The position numbers were made by a program, and so were the translations under genes. From Marinobacter excellens HL-55 (lineage in GTDB: Bacteria; Pseudomonadota; Gammaproteobacteria; Pseudomonadales; Oleiphilaceae), in the NCBI GenBank assembly GCA_001314845.1, contig LJZQ01000001.1, positions 239,590 through 303,589 on the forward strand: DNA of 64,000 bases, read 5' to 3'. A model generated the notes under the pieces. It worked only from the letters and a program-made list of their open reading frames with translations. It was not told the origin of the DNA and ran no database searches. Position 1 is the stretch's first letter. Each line of letters begins with the position of its first letter. Shown piece after piece: positions 34,583 to 43,319 of the stretch.

Positions 34583-36628
34583 TCAGGCCGCTGCGCCGGC
34601 GATGCCGGACTGCTTCAGCAGTGCATCGACCTGAGGCTCACGGCCGCGGAAGGCTTTGAACAGTTCCATGGGCTCCTGGGAGCCGCCTTTTTCCAGGATA
34701 TTCTGCAAAAATGCCTTGCCGGTTTCCGGGTCGAAAATGCCTTTTTCCTCGAACAGGGAGAAGGCATCCGCAGCCAGCACCTCAGCCCACTTGTAGCTGT
34801 AATAGCCAGCCGCGTAGCCACCCGCGAAGATGTGGGAAAAGCTGTTGGGGAACCGGTTGAACGCCGGCGCTTCGACCACGGCGATTTCCTTGCGAATTTT
34901 CCGGTGCATATCCAGCGGGTTGGTAGGCGCTTCGTCGGTGAATTCAGCGTGCATGCGGAAGTCGAACAGCGAGAACTCCAGCTGGCGCACCATGCCCATG
35001 CCGGACTGGAAGTTCTTCGCTGCCAGCAGCTTTTGCAACAGGTCTTCGGGCAGCGGCTCACCGGTTTCGTAGTGGCTGGCGATCAGCGCCAGGGATTCCG
35101 GATTCCAGCACCAGTTTTCCAGGAACTGGCTGGGCAGCTCGACGGCATCCCAGGCCACGCCGTTGATGCCAGAGACTTCCAGCACATCCACCTGAGTCAG
35201 CATGTGGTGCAAGCCGTGGCCGAATTCGTGGAACAGGGTGGTAACTTCGTCGTGGGTCAGCAACGACGGCTTGCCGTTGACCGGTGGGGTGAAGTTGCAG
35301 GTCAGGAAGGCGACCGGCAGCTGCAGCTTGCCGCGCATATCGGTCCAGCGCACCCGGCAGTCCGCCATCCAGGCACCACCGCGCTTGCCCTGGCGGGCAA
35401 ACAGGTCAAAGTAGAACCAGGCCAGTGGCTGGCCGTTACGACTGATGCAGTAGGCCTTGGCGTCCTGGTGCCAGGTTTCTACCTCGGGCTTTTCTTCGAT
35501 CTGCACATCAAACAATTTTTCTGCCACCCGGAACAGGCCCGGCACCACCTTGTCCACCGGGAACCAGGGGCGCAGGGTCTCCGGCGAGATGTCGTAACGC
35601 TTCTGGCTCAGTTTTTCGCTGTAATAGCCGATGTCCCAAGCCTGCAGGTCATCCACGCCATGCTCATCTTTGGCAAACGCCTTCAGCTCAGCAAACTCCT
35701 TCTCAGCCTGGGGCTTGGACTTGGCCGCCAGCTGATTCAGGAAATCCAGCACCTCATCGACGTTACGGGCCATCTTGGTGGCCAGGGAGCGCTCGGCGTA
35801 GTTGTCAAAGCCCAGCAGCTGGGCCAGGGCATGCCGGCGCTTGAGGATCTCTGCCATCACCGGGGTGTTGTCCCAGGTGGCGGCATCCGGGCCCTGGTCC
35901 GAGGCACGGGTGACAAAGGCTTCGTAGACTTCACGGCGCAGTTCCCGGTTATCACAGTAAGTCATCACCGGATAGAAACTGGGGAAATCCAGCGTGATTA
36001 CATAACCGTCCAGCTCTTTCTGCCGCGCGGCCTGTTTGGCACCTTCGATGGCGGTTTCCGGCACGCCAGACAGCTCGGTCACATCAGAGATCTGCTTGTA
36101 CCAGTGCTGCGTGGCATCCAGCACGTTGTCGCTGAACTTGTTCGACAGCTCCGCCAGCTCACGGGACAGGTTGGCGTAACGCTTTTTGTCCTCTTCCGGC
36201 AGGTCGACGCCACCCAGATGAAAATCACGCAGGGTGTTCTCGATAGACTTTCGCTGGGCTTCGCTCAAATTCTTGAAGTCGTCCCGCGCCGCCAGCTTTT
36301 TATAAGCGTTACACAGGGCTTCATTCTGGCTGACCTCAGTGCTGTATTCGGTCAGTTTCTCCAGACAGTTTTTATAGACCTTGCGAAGATCGTCGTTGTT
36401 CATCACGCCGTTCAGGTGTGAAACCACCGACCAGGCATTGCTCAGCTTGTCTTCCAGGGCTTGCATGGGCTGCGCCAGGGTGTCCCAGGTGGGATCGTCC
36501 TGCTGCGCCAGCGACTGAATCTTCATGCGGTTTTCGCTGAGAATCTGGTCAATCGCCGTTTCCATGTGCTCGGTACGGATATGGTCGAACTTCGGCAGCA
36601 GATCGTCAGTCATTAGCGGGTTATTCAT
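34583..36628 (-). CDS. prlC: Oligopeptidase A (M3 family metallopeptidase)
   Basis: 681-residue cytoplasmic zinc peptidase that degrades peptides, including cleaved signal peptides. The zinc site HEFGHGLHHML (HExxH, with the third ligand in the downstream SQFLENWCWN region) is intact, and the N-terminal MTDDLLPKFDHIRTEHMETAIDQ and C-terminal MELFKAFRGREPQVDALLKQSGI follow the family. The length is the usual 680. The ATG at 36628 is the first start; MTDDLLPKF five codons on is an alternative. It is divergent from the carbonic anhydrase gene. Confidence 0.95.
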   Translation of the reverse strand: MNNPLMTDDLLPKFDHIRTEHMETAIDQILSENRMKIQSLAQQDDPTWDTLAQPMQALEDKLSNAWSVVSHLNGVMNNDDLRKVYKNCLEKLTEYSTEVSQNEALCNAYKKLAARDDFKNLSEAQRKSIENTLRDFHLGGVDLPEEDKKRYANLSRELAELSNKFSDNVLDATQHWYKQISDVTELSGVPETAIEGAKQAARQKELDGYVITLDFPSFYPVMTYCDNRELRREVYEAFVTRASDQGPDAATWDNTPVMAEILKRRHALAQLLGFDNYAERSLATKMARNVDEVLDFLNQLAAKSKPQAEKEFAELKAFAKDEHGVDDLQAWDIGYYSEKLSQKRYDISPETLRPWFPVDKVVPGLFRVAEKLFDVQIEEKPEVETWHQDAKAYCISRNGQPLAWFYFDLFARQGKRGGAWMADCRVRWTDMRGKLQLPVAFLTCNFTPPVNGKPSLLTHDEVTTLFHEFGHGLHHMLTQVDVLEVSGINGVAWDAVELPSQFLENWCWNPESLALIASHYETGEPLPEDLLQKLLAAKNFQSGMGMVRQLEFSLFDFRMHAEFTDEAPTNPLDMHRKIRKEIAVVEAPAFNRFPNSFSHIFAGGYAAGYYSYKWAEVLAADAFSLFEEKGIFDPETGKAFLQNILEKGGSQEPMELFKAFRGREPQVDALLKQSGIAGAAA

Positions 36629-36679
36629 AAGTCCCCTTCTCAGCTGTTCGTTAATAAGATAGCTTGCACCAATCTACGG

Positions 36680-36794
36680 GGTGCAGGTGGGGGATGGCTT
36701 TCAGAAACTGTGCGCAGCCATGGATGGCGGAGCCCAAGCGTCACATGGATGTGCCGAAGGAGCGTGTTTCTGAAAGCCATCCCCCACCTGCACC
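36680..36794. repeat. 29-bp perfect inverted repeat flanking a 57-bp structured core
   Basis: The left arm (36680-36708, GGTGCAGGTGGGGG...) and right arm (36766-36794, ...CATCCCCCACC) are exact reverse complements. The core (36709-36765) contains two small hairpins that share CATGGATG: GCCATGGATGGC (36717-36728) and CACATGGATGTG (36743-36754). It lies in the divergent prlC / carbonic anhydrase region and ends 36 bases before the latter start. I read it as a dispersed palindromic element or structured untranslated region; no second copy of the core is visible in this window. Confidence 0.85.
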
Positions 36795-36829
36795 TTGCAC
36801 CGTATTTGGACCGCATTGAGGTATATGTA

Positions 36830-37366
36830 ATGGCAAATGTACGAACTCACAAGGGTATCACACCACAATTTGGCGAACGCAGTTGGGTAGATGAGAGTGC
36901 GGTGGTGATTGGCGATGTGATTATGGGTAAGGATTGCTCGGTCTGGCCGATCACGGTGATTCGCGGCGACATGCACAAAATCCGCATCGGCGACCGCTGC
37001 AGCATTCAGGATGGCTCCGTGCTGCACATCACCCACGCCAGTGACTTTAACCCCGGCGGCTGGCCGCTGATCATTGGCGATGATGTGACCGTTGGCCATA
37101 AAGCCCTGTTGCATGGCTGCACTATCGGCAGCCGGGTTCTGGTCGGTATGGGGTGCACCGTGATGGACGGCGCCGTGGTCGAGGACGAGGTAATCATCGG
37201 GGCAGGCACCCTGGTGCCACCGGGTAAGCGCCTGGAATCCGGGTATTTATATGTCGGTTCACCCTGCAAACAGGCCCGGGCGCTGACCGAAAAAGAACGC
37301 AACTTCTTCAAATACACCGCGGCCAATTACGTCAAACTTAAAGACCAATACCTTAACGAGCGTTAA
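36830..37366 (+). CDS. yrdA: Gamma carbonic anhydrase family protein (YrdA-like)
   Basis: 178 residues. Left-handed beta-helix hexapeptide repeats run from about residue 15 to 140 (SAVVIGDVIMGKDCSVWPITVIRGDMHKIRIGDRCSIQDGSVLHI), with the zinc-type histidines in SVLHITH, GHKALLHGC. The YrdA group is related to gamma carbonic anhydrases but enzymatic activity varies. The ATG at 36830 has GAGG eight bases upstream; the longer ORF-track start (36710) runs through the inverted repeat and is not credible. Confidence 0.88.
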   Translation: MANVRTHKGITPQFGERSWVDESAVVIGDVIMGKDCSVWPITVIRGDMHKIRIGDRCSIQDGSVLHITHASDFNPGGWPLIIGDDVTVGHKALLHGCTIGSRVLVGMGCTVMDGAVVEDEVIIGAGTLVPPGKRLESGYLYVGSPCKQARALTEKERNFFKYTAANYVKLKDQYLNER

Positions 37367-37431
37367 CAGAGTGGTCTGAACACCAACGCACGTCCGTATG
37401 TTTCGGTGCTGTTACAAGCCGGGAGATAATC

Positions 37432-37668
37432 GTGAACCCCACTGATACGGCATACCGACGTGCCTTGCTTTACCTGAATGCCGCAGGGCATGACACCTGC
37501 AACGACACGCGCTCCCGCCTGCGTGGACTATTGAACGACGGTCGGCATGACCTACGCCTGGCTCATTTGCTGCCGCAGGTACAGGCTCAGCTTTGCGACC
37601 AGCAGCACCAAAACCCCACCCGCCCGCCACAGCTGGTCAGAGGCAAAATGGGGTATGGCGTTGACTGA
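37432..37668 (+). CDS. Small hypothetical protein upstream of opgH
   Basis: 78 residues from a GTG at 37432 with GGGAG about six bases upstream. It reads MNPTDTAYRRALLYLNAAGHD then a charged, glutamine-rich region, with no signal or membrane segment, and overlaps the opgH start by 14 bases in another frame. I do not recognise a family. E. coli OpgH carries a roughly 130-residue cytoplasmic N-terminal extension that is absent from the OpgH here, so this ORF may be a separated counterpart or regulator; this is speculation. Confidence 0.5.
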   Translation: MNPTDTAYRRALLYLNAAGHDTCNDTRSRLRGLLNDGRHDLRLAHLLPQVQAQLCDQQHQNPTRPPQLVRGKMGYGVD

Positions 37669-39766
37669 ACCCCGATGGCACTCGGTTGCCTTTCGCCGGC
37701 GTTTGTTACTGGCGCTATTGGTGCTCGGACAGACGGCTGCAGGCGTCTGGCTGCTTACCCAGAACGTCTCCGCGGTGAACAGCGGCTGGCCTGCAGGCAC
37801 TCTGGTTGGCGTTTTTACGATTCTGTTTACCTGGATTGGCCTGGGCTTCTGGACCGCGGTGTTCGGCTTCGTGATGTTGCGACGTGGTGGCGATCCACTG
37901 AGTTTAAGCCGGCGCTTCGCAACGACCTCGGTCAGCTTGCCAATCGGTGAGCGCGTGGCTCTGGTCATGCCGATCTGTCATGAGCCAGTGCAGCGCACAT
38001 TGGGTAATCTGAACGCAGTATGCCAAGACCTCGACCACGGAGGCTTGTTAGCAAATTTTGATGTCTACGTGTTGTCTGACAGCCAGGAACCGGAAACCTG
38101 GCTGGAAGAGCAGGCGGCCTGTGCCGATATGAATGCACGTCTGGGTGGCGGCCGCCTTTTCTATCGACGGCGCCGGGTGAACCTGAAATACAAAAGCGGC
38201 AACATCGCCGACTTTCTGCGCCGGTGGGGCGCTCGCTATCGTTATATGGTGGTGCTGGACGCAGACAGCCTGCTATCTGCCGAGGCCATCCGGCGGCTGC
38301 TTGGCTTAATGGAGCAACGGCCGCAGGCCGGCATTATCCAGACCGCCCCCCGGCTGGCCCGGGCGGACACCCGTTTTGCGCGATTGCAGCAGTTTGCCAA
38401 CCGTTGTTATGGCCGTATTCACTGCGCCGGCCTGGCCGCCATTCAGTTGGGTGATGCCAATTACTGGGGGCACAATGCCATTATCCGGGTGGCACCGTTC
38501 ATGGAACATTGTGGCTTGCGGCAGCTACGAGGGTGGGGGCTGTTTCGTGGACCGGTGCTCAGCCACGACTATCTGGAATCGGCGCTTATGGGCCGGGCTG
38601 GTTATGAGGTATGGCTGGAGCCCTCGATATCTGGCAGCTTTGAAGAGTCCCCGCCCACCTTGAAGGATGATTTGATTCGGGACCGCCGCTGGTGTCGAGG
38701 CAACCTTCAGCATCTGGCACCCCTGCTAACCCTTAGCAAGCTGAAGTTTTGCCATCGTGTCGCCCTGATCACAGGAATACTATCCTATCTGGCCTCACCG
38801 CTGTGGCTGGTATTTCTGAGCCTCTCAGCCTACCTGTCCATTGCCAGCGCCTCATCCGGTGCGCCCCTGACCGAACTGATCAACGCGTCGCCCGCCAGCT
38901 GGTCTCTGACCGAGAGCGGGTTGGTGGGCTTGACCATCACCCTGCTTCTGGGGCCCCGGATTCTGGCCTTGATAGATCAGGGCCTGGCAGGGCGGTCGCA
39001 GGGCTTCGGGGGGTGGTGGCGATTGATGGCCAATACGGCACTGGAAACCCTGGTATCGATATTGCTCGCGCCCATCCGGATGATCGTGCACAGCGGTCAT
39101 GTCGCAGGCGCCCTTCTGAACCGCAATCTTCAGTGGCGCGGGCAGAACCGGACCGGAGCGGTTGGCTTTGCTGAAGCACTCAAGCATTTTGTCTGGCCAG
39201 CACTGGCCTGCACCGGCTTGCTCGCACTGATTCATTGGTACGCACCGGATCTGACGCCCTGGGCGCTGCCCGTTACCCTGCCACTGCTAATGGCACCCGT
39301 GTTGATGCTATGGCTGGCGAGTCTTGCAAACCCTCACTGGATGACCGTGCCGGAGACAGAATCACCAACGCCGGTTATCAGCTCAGCATTGTCTGTGCAG
39401 CCGCAAGGTAAGCGCCTTCCCACCCTGAGCTGGTTTGAACAGGCGGTGTTGTCACCCCATTACCGCGGTTGGCGTCATCGTCGGCCCCCCGTCAAAAATG
39501 GCTGCAAGCAAACGGTCCTGAGCAGACTGGTCGATCAGTGCGCAGAACAGGGCTCGGGTGCGCTCACTCCCGATGAGATCAGCTTACTGTGTGAACACCC
39601 TGACGCGCTCGCGTCTTTGCACGTCAGGGCCTGGCACTCCAAACCCGGTTCGCCCTGGGGATCCGTGCTGGCGAGGCTCGACGACAGCTTCGTCACGCAG
39701 CGGTCCACAGCCTACACGGCCGCCAACCACAACGAGGATACCGCATGGATCGGCGTCGCCTCCTGA
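37655..39766 (+). CDS. opgH: Glucan biosynthesis glucosyltransferase H
   Basis: 703 residues from the ATG at 37655 (MALTEPRWHSVAFRRRLLL); the ORF-track start is 36 codons earlier. This inner-membrane GT2 enzyme polymerises the beta-glucan backbone of osmoregulated periplasmic glucans. Landmarks are the DADSLL metal-binding motif, GIIQTAPRL, WGHNAIIRVAPFMEHC, SHDYLESALM and RDRRWCRGNLQHL (QxxRW-type acceptor motif), with eight or so helices. It is shorter at the N-terminus than the approximately 850-residue E. coli protein. The gene overlaps the small ORF upstream and opgD downstream (22 bases). Confidence 0.93.
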   Translation: MALTEPRWHSVAFRRRLLLALLVLGQTAAGVWLLTQNVSAVNSGWPAGTLVGVFTILFTWIGLGFWTAVFGFVMLRRGGDPLSLSRRFATTSVSLPIGERVALVMPICHEPVQRTLGNLNAVCQDLDHGGLLANFDVYVLSDSQEPETWLEEQAACADMNARLGGGRLFYRRRRVNLKYKSGNIADFLRRWGARYRYMVVLDADSLLSAEAIRRLLGLMEQRPQAGIIQTAPRLARADTRFARLQQFANRCYGRIHCAGLAAIQLGDANYWGHNAIIRVAPFMEHCGLRQLRGWGLFRGPVLSHDYLESALMGRAGYEVWLEPSISGSFEESPPTLKDDLIRDRRWCRGNLQHLAPLLTLSKLKFCHRVALITGILSYLASPLWLVFLSLSAYLSIASASSGAPLTELINASPASWSLTESGLVGLTITLLLGPRILALIDQGLAGRSQGFGGWWRLMANTALETLVSILLAPIRMIVHSGHVAGALLNRNLQWRGQNRTGAVGFAEALKHFVWPALACTGLLALIHWYAPDLTPWALPVTLPLLMAPVLMLWLASLANPHWMTVPETESPTPVISSALSVQPQGKRLPTLSWFEQAVLSPHYRGWRHRRPPVKNGCKQTVLSRLVDQCAEQGSGALTPDEISLLCEHPDALASLHVRAWHSKPGSPWGSVLARLDDSFVTQRSTAYTAANHNEDTAWIGVAS

Positions 39767-41325
39767 AACTCGGCCTGGCCCTGGCGGCCGGTGCACCGAT
39801 CGCGTTGTCTGGCAGCGCTCGGGCTCTGGCCAATTTGGCGAGCTCTACACCATCTGGCCAGCCTTTCAGTGCACATTGGCTCCGCGAGCAGGCCCGGGCG
39901 CTGGCAAGCAAGCCCTATCAGGCACCAAACAATTCCCTGCCCAAAAGCCTGGAAGCCTTGAACTGGGACCAGTACCAGGATATCCGTTACCGACCAGAGC
40001 AGGCGCTCTGGCAAAACAGAGACAGCGCGTTTCAACTGCAATTTTTCCATCTGGGCCTTTACTTCAAGGAGCCCGTGCATTTTTATGAAGTCATTGATGG
40101 CAAGGCCCACGGTTTGCCGTATCAGGCTGAGAATTTCGACTATGGCGACAACGATCTCGGCCATCTGCCCGACAGTCTGGGCTATGCCGGGTTTCGGCTG
40201 CATTTCCATCAGGATTTCAGCCGGGATGTGGCCGCATTTCTTGGCGCCAGCTACTTCCGCGCTGTCGGAGCGTCACGCCAGTACGGCCTTTCGGCCAGAG
40301 GATTTGCCGTTAACACCGGATTGCCCGAGCCTGAAGAGTTCCCGCGTTTCCGGACCTTCTGGCTCGAGCGCCCCGGCGCCGGCGACCTGTCCTTGACAGT
40401 TCATGCCTTGCTGGATTCCCCCAGCGTGACCGGCGCTTATCGATTTGTGATACACCCCGGCGCCGACCTGACCATGGATGTGCAAGCCACCCTCTACCCA
40501 CGCAAACCCCTGCAGCGATTTGGCCTGGCACCCCTCACCAGCATGTACCAGACCGGTGAAAACGACCGGAGAATGGCCAATGACTGGCGCCCAGAAATAC
40601 ACGATTCCGATGGGCTCGCCATCTGGACCGGTTCCGGCGAGCGTATCTGGCGCCCGCTGATCAATCCCGAACACGTCAACGTCAGTCATTTTGTCGACAA
40701 CCATCCGCGCGGGTTCGGTTTGCTACAACGGGACCGGAATTTTGACCACTACCAGGACGACGGCGTGTTTTATGAAAAGCGACCCAGCCTGTGGGTTACC
40801 CCCCGGGGCGACTGGGGAGAGGGTGCCGTTGTACTGGTGGAGATACCCACCCAGGATGAAACCTTCGACAACATCGTCGCCTTCTGGAACCCGGCTCAAG
40901 CCTGGCAACCGGGGCAAGGCTATCCCATTGAGTACCGCCTTAGCTGGGGCGAAACCGTGCCTGACCAGAATCCGGAACTGGCTAACGTTGCTGCCACACG
41001 GACCGGGATCGGCGGCGTGATCGGGCAGCCCAGATCGTATTTTTCCCAACGTTTTGCGGTGGATTTTGCCGGGGGCAGCCTGGCGATGCTGGATGGTCAG
41101 GCTGGCGTCAAAGCAGTCGTCACCGCCAGTCGGGGCAAGGTGGAGCTGGTGTCAGCCCGACCTCTGCACGCCATCAACGGCTTCCGGGCCATGTTTGATC
41201 TGATACCCGATGACAGCACTGACCCCATCGACCTGCGCCTTTATCTGCGGCTGGGTCCCCAGGCGCTCAGCGAAACCTGGCTGTATCAATACTCGCCACC
41301 TCCACTGGAGGCTCGGTCGCCCTGA
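39745..41325 (+). CDS. opgD: Glucan biosynthesis protein D (Tat-exported)
   Basis: 526-residue periplasmic OpgG/OpgD-family protein needed to shape the glucan backbone made by OpgH. The N-terminus MDRRRLLKLGLALAAGAP carries a twin-arginine-type signal, which distinguishes OpgD from Sec-exported OpgG. The two-domain beta-sandwich is represented by LNWDQYQDIRYRPEQALW, FQLQFFHLGLYFKEPVHF and GYAGFRLHFH. OpgG itself is not in the window. It is coupled to opgH by overlap and to the next gene by TGATG. Confidence 0.9.
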   Translation: MDRRRLLKLGLALAAGAPIALSGSARALANLASSTPSGQPFSAHWLREQARALASKPYQAPNNSLPKSLEALNWDQYQDIRYRPEQALWQNRDSAFQLQFFHLGLYFKEPVHFYEVIDGKAHGLPYQAENFDYGDNDLGHLPDSLGYAGFRLHFHQDFSRDVAAFLGASYFRAVGASRQYGLSARGFAVNTGLPEPEEFPRFRTFWLERPGAGDLSLTVHALLDSPSVTGAYRFVIHPGADLTMDVQATLYPRKPLQRFGLAPLTSMYQTGENDRRMANDWRPEIHDSDGLAIWTGSGERIWRPLINPEHVNVSHFVDNHPRGFGLLQRDRNFDHYQDDGVFYEKRPSLWVTPRGDWGEGAVVLVEIPTQDETFDNIVAFWNPAQAWQPGQGYPIEYRLSWGETVPDQNPELANVAATRTGIGGVIGQPRSYFSQRFAVDFAGGSLAMLDGQAGVKAVVTASRGKVELVSARPLHAINGFRAMFDLIPDDSTDPIDLRLYLRLGPQALSETWLYQYSPPPLEARSP

Positions 41326-42866
41326 TGTTGATCGCCTTTGTGCTTCTGAATGGCTTGTTATTGCTGCCCGCTCTGGCGCTGCCGGGACCGGCGCCCTGGC
41401 TGGCACTTGAAGCACTGGTGATCTGGTGGCTGTTGCATCATCTGCCCGATCAGCGCAAACGACTGGTTATTCTGTTCTCGGGTTTTTATGCGCTGATGGC
41501 TTGGTTGGTCGTGGCGGATGCGCTGGTTCGCCAAAGCTTTGGCCGAGGTCTCAATCTGTATCTCGAAATCGACTTGCTGGATGCGGCCTGGCACCTGTTG
41601 CATTCCAATCTGGGGGTAGTTGGGGCCGTGCTGGTTATCCTTACATTGTTGCTGGTGGCGATGGCGGTGGCCTGGCTTTTCCGTCGCGTTGGCCTGCACC
41701 TGGCCCGCGGCCTTCCTGTGCAAGGCCGCCCCCTGTGGCTCGGCACCGCCGGCCTGCTGGCGCTGGCCATGCTGACGCCCTGGGTAGGCAGTCCCGCGCT
41801 GGCGTTCGTGGCCAATCAGGGCTCGTTGATCGTGCACACACACGAAGCCTCCGAAGCCTTCCGCGTGAAGCTCGATGAGGCACCGGCAGCGGCCCGGCAA
41901 GCACAGGCGTTGCCGGCTTTGGCCGACACCGATGTGGTGCTGGCCTTTGTCGAATCCTACGGTATCTCGGGACTTACTGATGATCGTTACCGCCCGGTGC
42001 TTGGCCCGCGACTGGAAAACCTGGCGGAGCAGCTGGATGCAGCCGGCCTGACTGTCGCCACCGGGCGGCTGGCATCACCCATTCAGGGCGGCCAGTCATG
42101 GCTGGGGCATTTATCAGTTCTCAGTGGGCAATGGATCAATAGCCAGCTTGCCTACGAAACGTTCCTCAGCCGCGCTTACCCGACGCTGATCAACGACTTT
42201 CGCCTGACCGGTCATCACACTCTGGCGGTGATGCCAGCCATCACCATGGACTGGCCGGAGGGGCGACTGTTCGGCTATCACCAGATCTACGATCACGACA
42301 TGCTGGACTACCAGGGGCCGGCGTTCAACTGGGTCACAGTGCCAGACCAATACACCTGGCACCGATTTGAACAATTGCGACAGGCAACGCCCACCCCGGT
42401 TTTTGCAGAACTGGCGCTGATCAGCAGCCACGCTCCCTGGGTGCCAATACTCCAGGTTCTGGAGGACTGGGACAGTATCGGGGATGGCGAAGTCTTCCAG
42501 CAATGGGAAGGTATGGGAGAAGCTCCGGTCTCGCTTTGGCGAGATCCGGAGCGGGTGCGGGAGCATTATATCCAGGCCATCGATTACGCTCTCGCCGTCG
42601 CCGGAGACTACGCCAGTCGCTACCTGACCGACGACACGCTATTGTTCATCCTTGGCGACCACCAGCCCGCACCACTGATCACCGGAGACAACGCCAGCAA
42701 AGATGTGATTGTGCATGTAATCAGCCGCAATCCGGCGCTGGTGGCGCCGTTTGTGTCCGGTGAACTGCCGGGATTCCGGCCTGGAACCCTCCCGGACACC
42801 GCAACCCCCGGCGCGCCCATGAACCACTTCCGGGCATTCATGTTAAAGCAATTTGGCGAAACCTGA
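41325..42866 (+). CDS. Membrane-bound sulfatase-fold transferase, putative glucan-modifying enzyme
   Basis: 513 residues. Five or so N-terminal helices (to about residue 160) precede a periplasmic alkaline-phosphatase-superfamily domain. Metal ligands fit FVESYG (Asp/Glu site) and LGDHQPAP near the C-terminus; the likely nucleophile region is IQGGQSWLGHLSVLSGQW. The architecture resembles LtaS, OpgB and OpgE/EptA-type transferases that move phosphoglycerol or phosphoethanolamine, but the usual catalytic Thr is apparently Ser here. It is the last gene of the opg operon (one-base overlap with opgD), so addition of a substituent to periplasmic glucans is a reasonable inference. It is much shorter than E. 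coli OpgB (about 760). Confidence 0.75.
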   Translation: MLIAFVLLNGLLLLPALALPGPAPWLALEALVIWWLLHHLPDQRKRLVILFSGFYALMAWLVVADALVRQSFGRGLNLYLEIDLLDAAWHLLHSNLGVVGAVLVILTLLLVAMAVAWLFRRVGLHLARGLPVQGRPLWLGTAGLLALAMLTPWVGSPALAFVANQGSLIVHTHEASEAFRVKLDEAPAAARQAQALPALADTDVVLAFVESYGISGLTDDRYRPVLGPRLENLAEQLDAAGLTVATGRLASPIQGGQSWLGHLSVLSGQWINSQLAYETFLSRAYPTLINDFRLTGHHTLAVMPAITMDWPEGRLFGYHQIYDHDMLDYQGPAFNWVTVPDQYTWHRFEQLRQATPTPVFAELALISSHAPWVPILQVLEDWDSIGDGEVFQQWEGMGEAPVSLWRDPERVREHYIQAIDYALAVAGDYASRYLTDDTLLFILGDHQPAPLITGDNASKDVIVHVISRNPALVAPFVSGELPGFRPGTLPDTATPGAPMNHFRAFMLKQFGET

Positions 42867-42885
42867 TCTCCATCAGGACCGGCAA

Positions 42886-43203
42886 TCAGTGCTCAGAGAC
42901 CGCCTTGCGCTTCGCACCGGCCTGTTCCATGGCACGGGCATAATCAACACTGCGCGCGTGCTGTGACACCCGATCAAGCAAGGTCTGGCCATGGCCGTCT
43001 TCTGCATTCAGGTCCCGCCCTGCTGCGACAAAAAAACCGATAAAGCGCTCGAAGTCCTCCGCCCGCATCGACTCATAGGCCCGTGTCAGCACATAGTGGT
43101 CCGGGTTGAGGTTTTGATCCCAGGGCGACAGCTCCAGAAAACTTCGGACCCGCTCGTCACTCCATTCCTCGCCAATCACCTTCGGCTTATCTGGTCCGCT
43201 CAT
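42886..43203 (-). CDS. PA4642 family protein
   Basis: 105 residues from the ATG at 43203 (MSGPDKPKVIGEEWSDERVRSFL), with GGAG eight bases upstream; the ORF-track start is 13 codons longer. The KPKVIGEEWSDERVRSFLELSPW and VLTRAYESMRAEDFERFIGFFVAAGRDLNA segments match PA4642-type proteins as I remember them. The C-terminal part (NAEDGHGQTLLDRVSQHARSVDYARAMEQAGA) looks ankyrin-like. Function unknown. It converges on the opg operon. Confidence 0.8.
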   Translation of the reverse strand: MSGPDKPKVIGEEWSDERVRSFLELSPWDQNLNPDHYVLTRAYESMRAEDFERFIGFFVAAGRDLNAEDGHGQTLLDRVSQHARSVDYARAMEQAGAKRKAVSEH

Positions 43204-43319
43204 GCTCAGAACTCCTGAATACTGGTTGGGGTTAGGCGGCACAGTATAAGGCTTTGAATCTGGGTCAGTTATATGAATCCACTATGAGGACCTGCTCCTC
43301 GAGCATAAGGCGCATGCGC

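Noticed and set aside
34832-36421. Long plus-strand ORF of 529 residues
   Set aside because: It is the antisense shadow of prlC; it lacks motifs, while the minus-strand frame encodes a clear M3 peptidase.
36710-37366. Carbonic anhydrase start at 36710 (ORF track)
   Set aside because: The extra 40 residues are encoded by the inverted-repeat element; the ATG at 36830 has a good ribosome binding site and begins family-like sequence.
43243-43319. Weak hairpin GAGC...GCTC downstream of the stator gene
   Set aside because: The stem is short and imperfect with no T tract; not convincing as a terminator.
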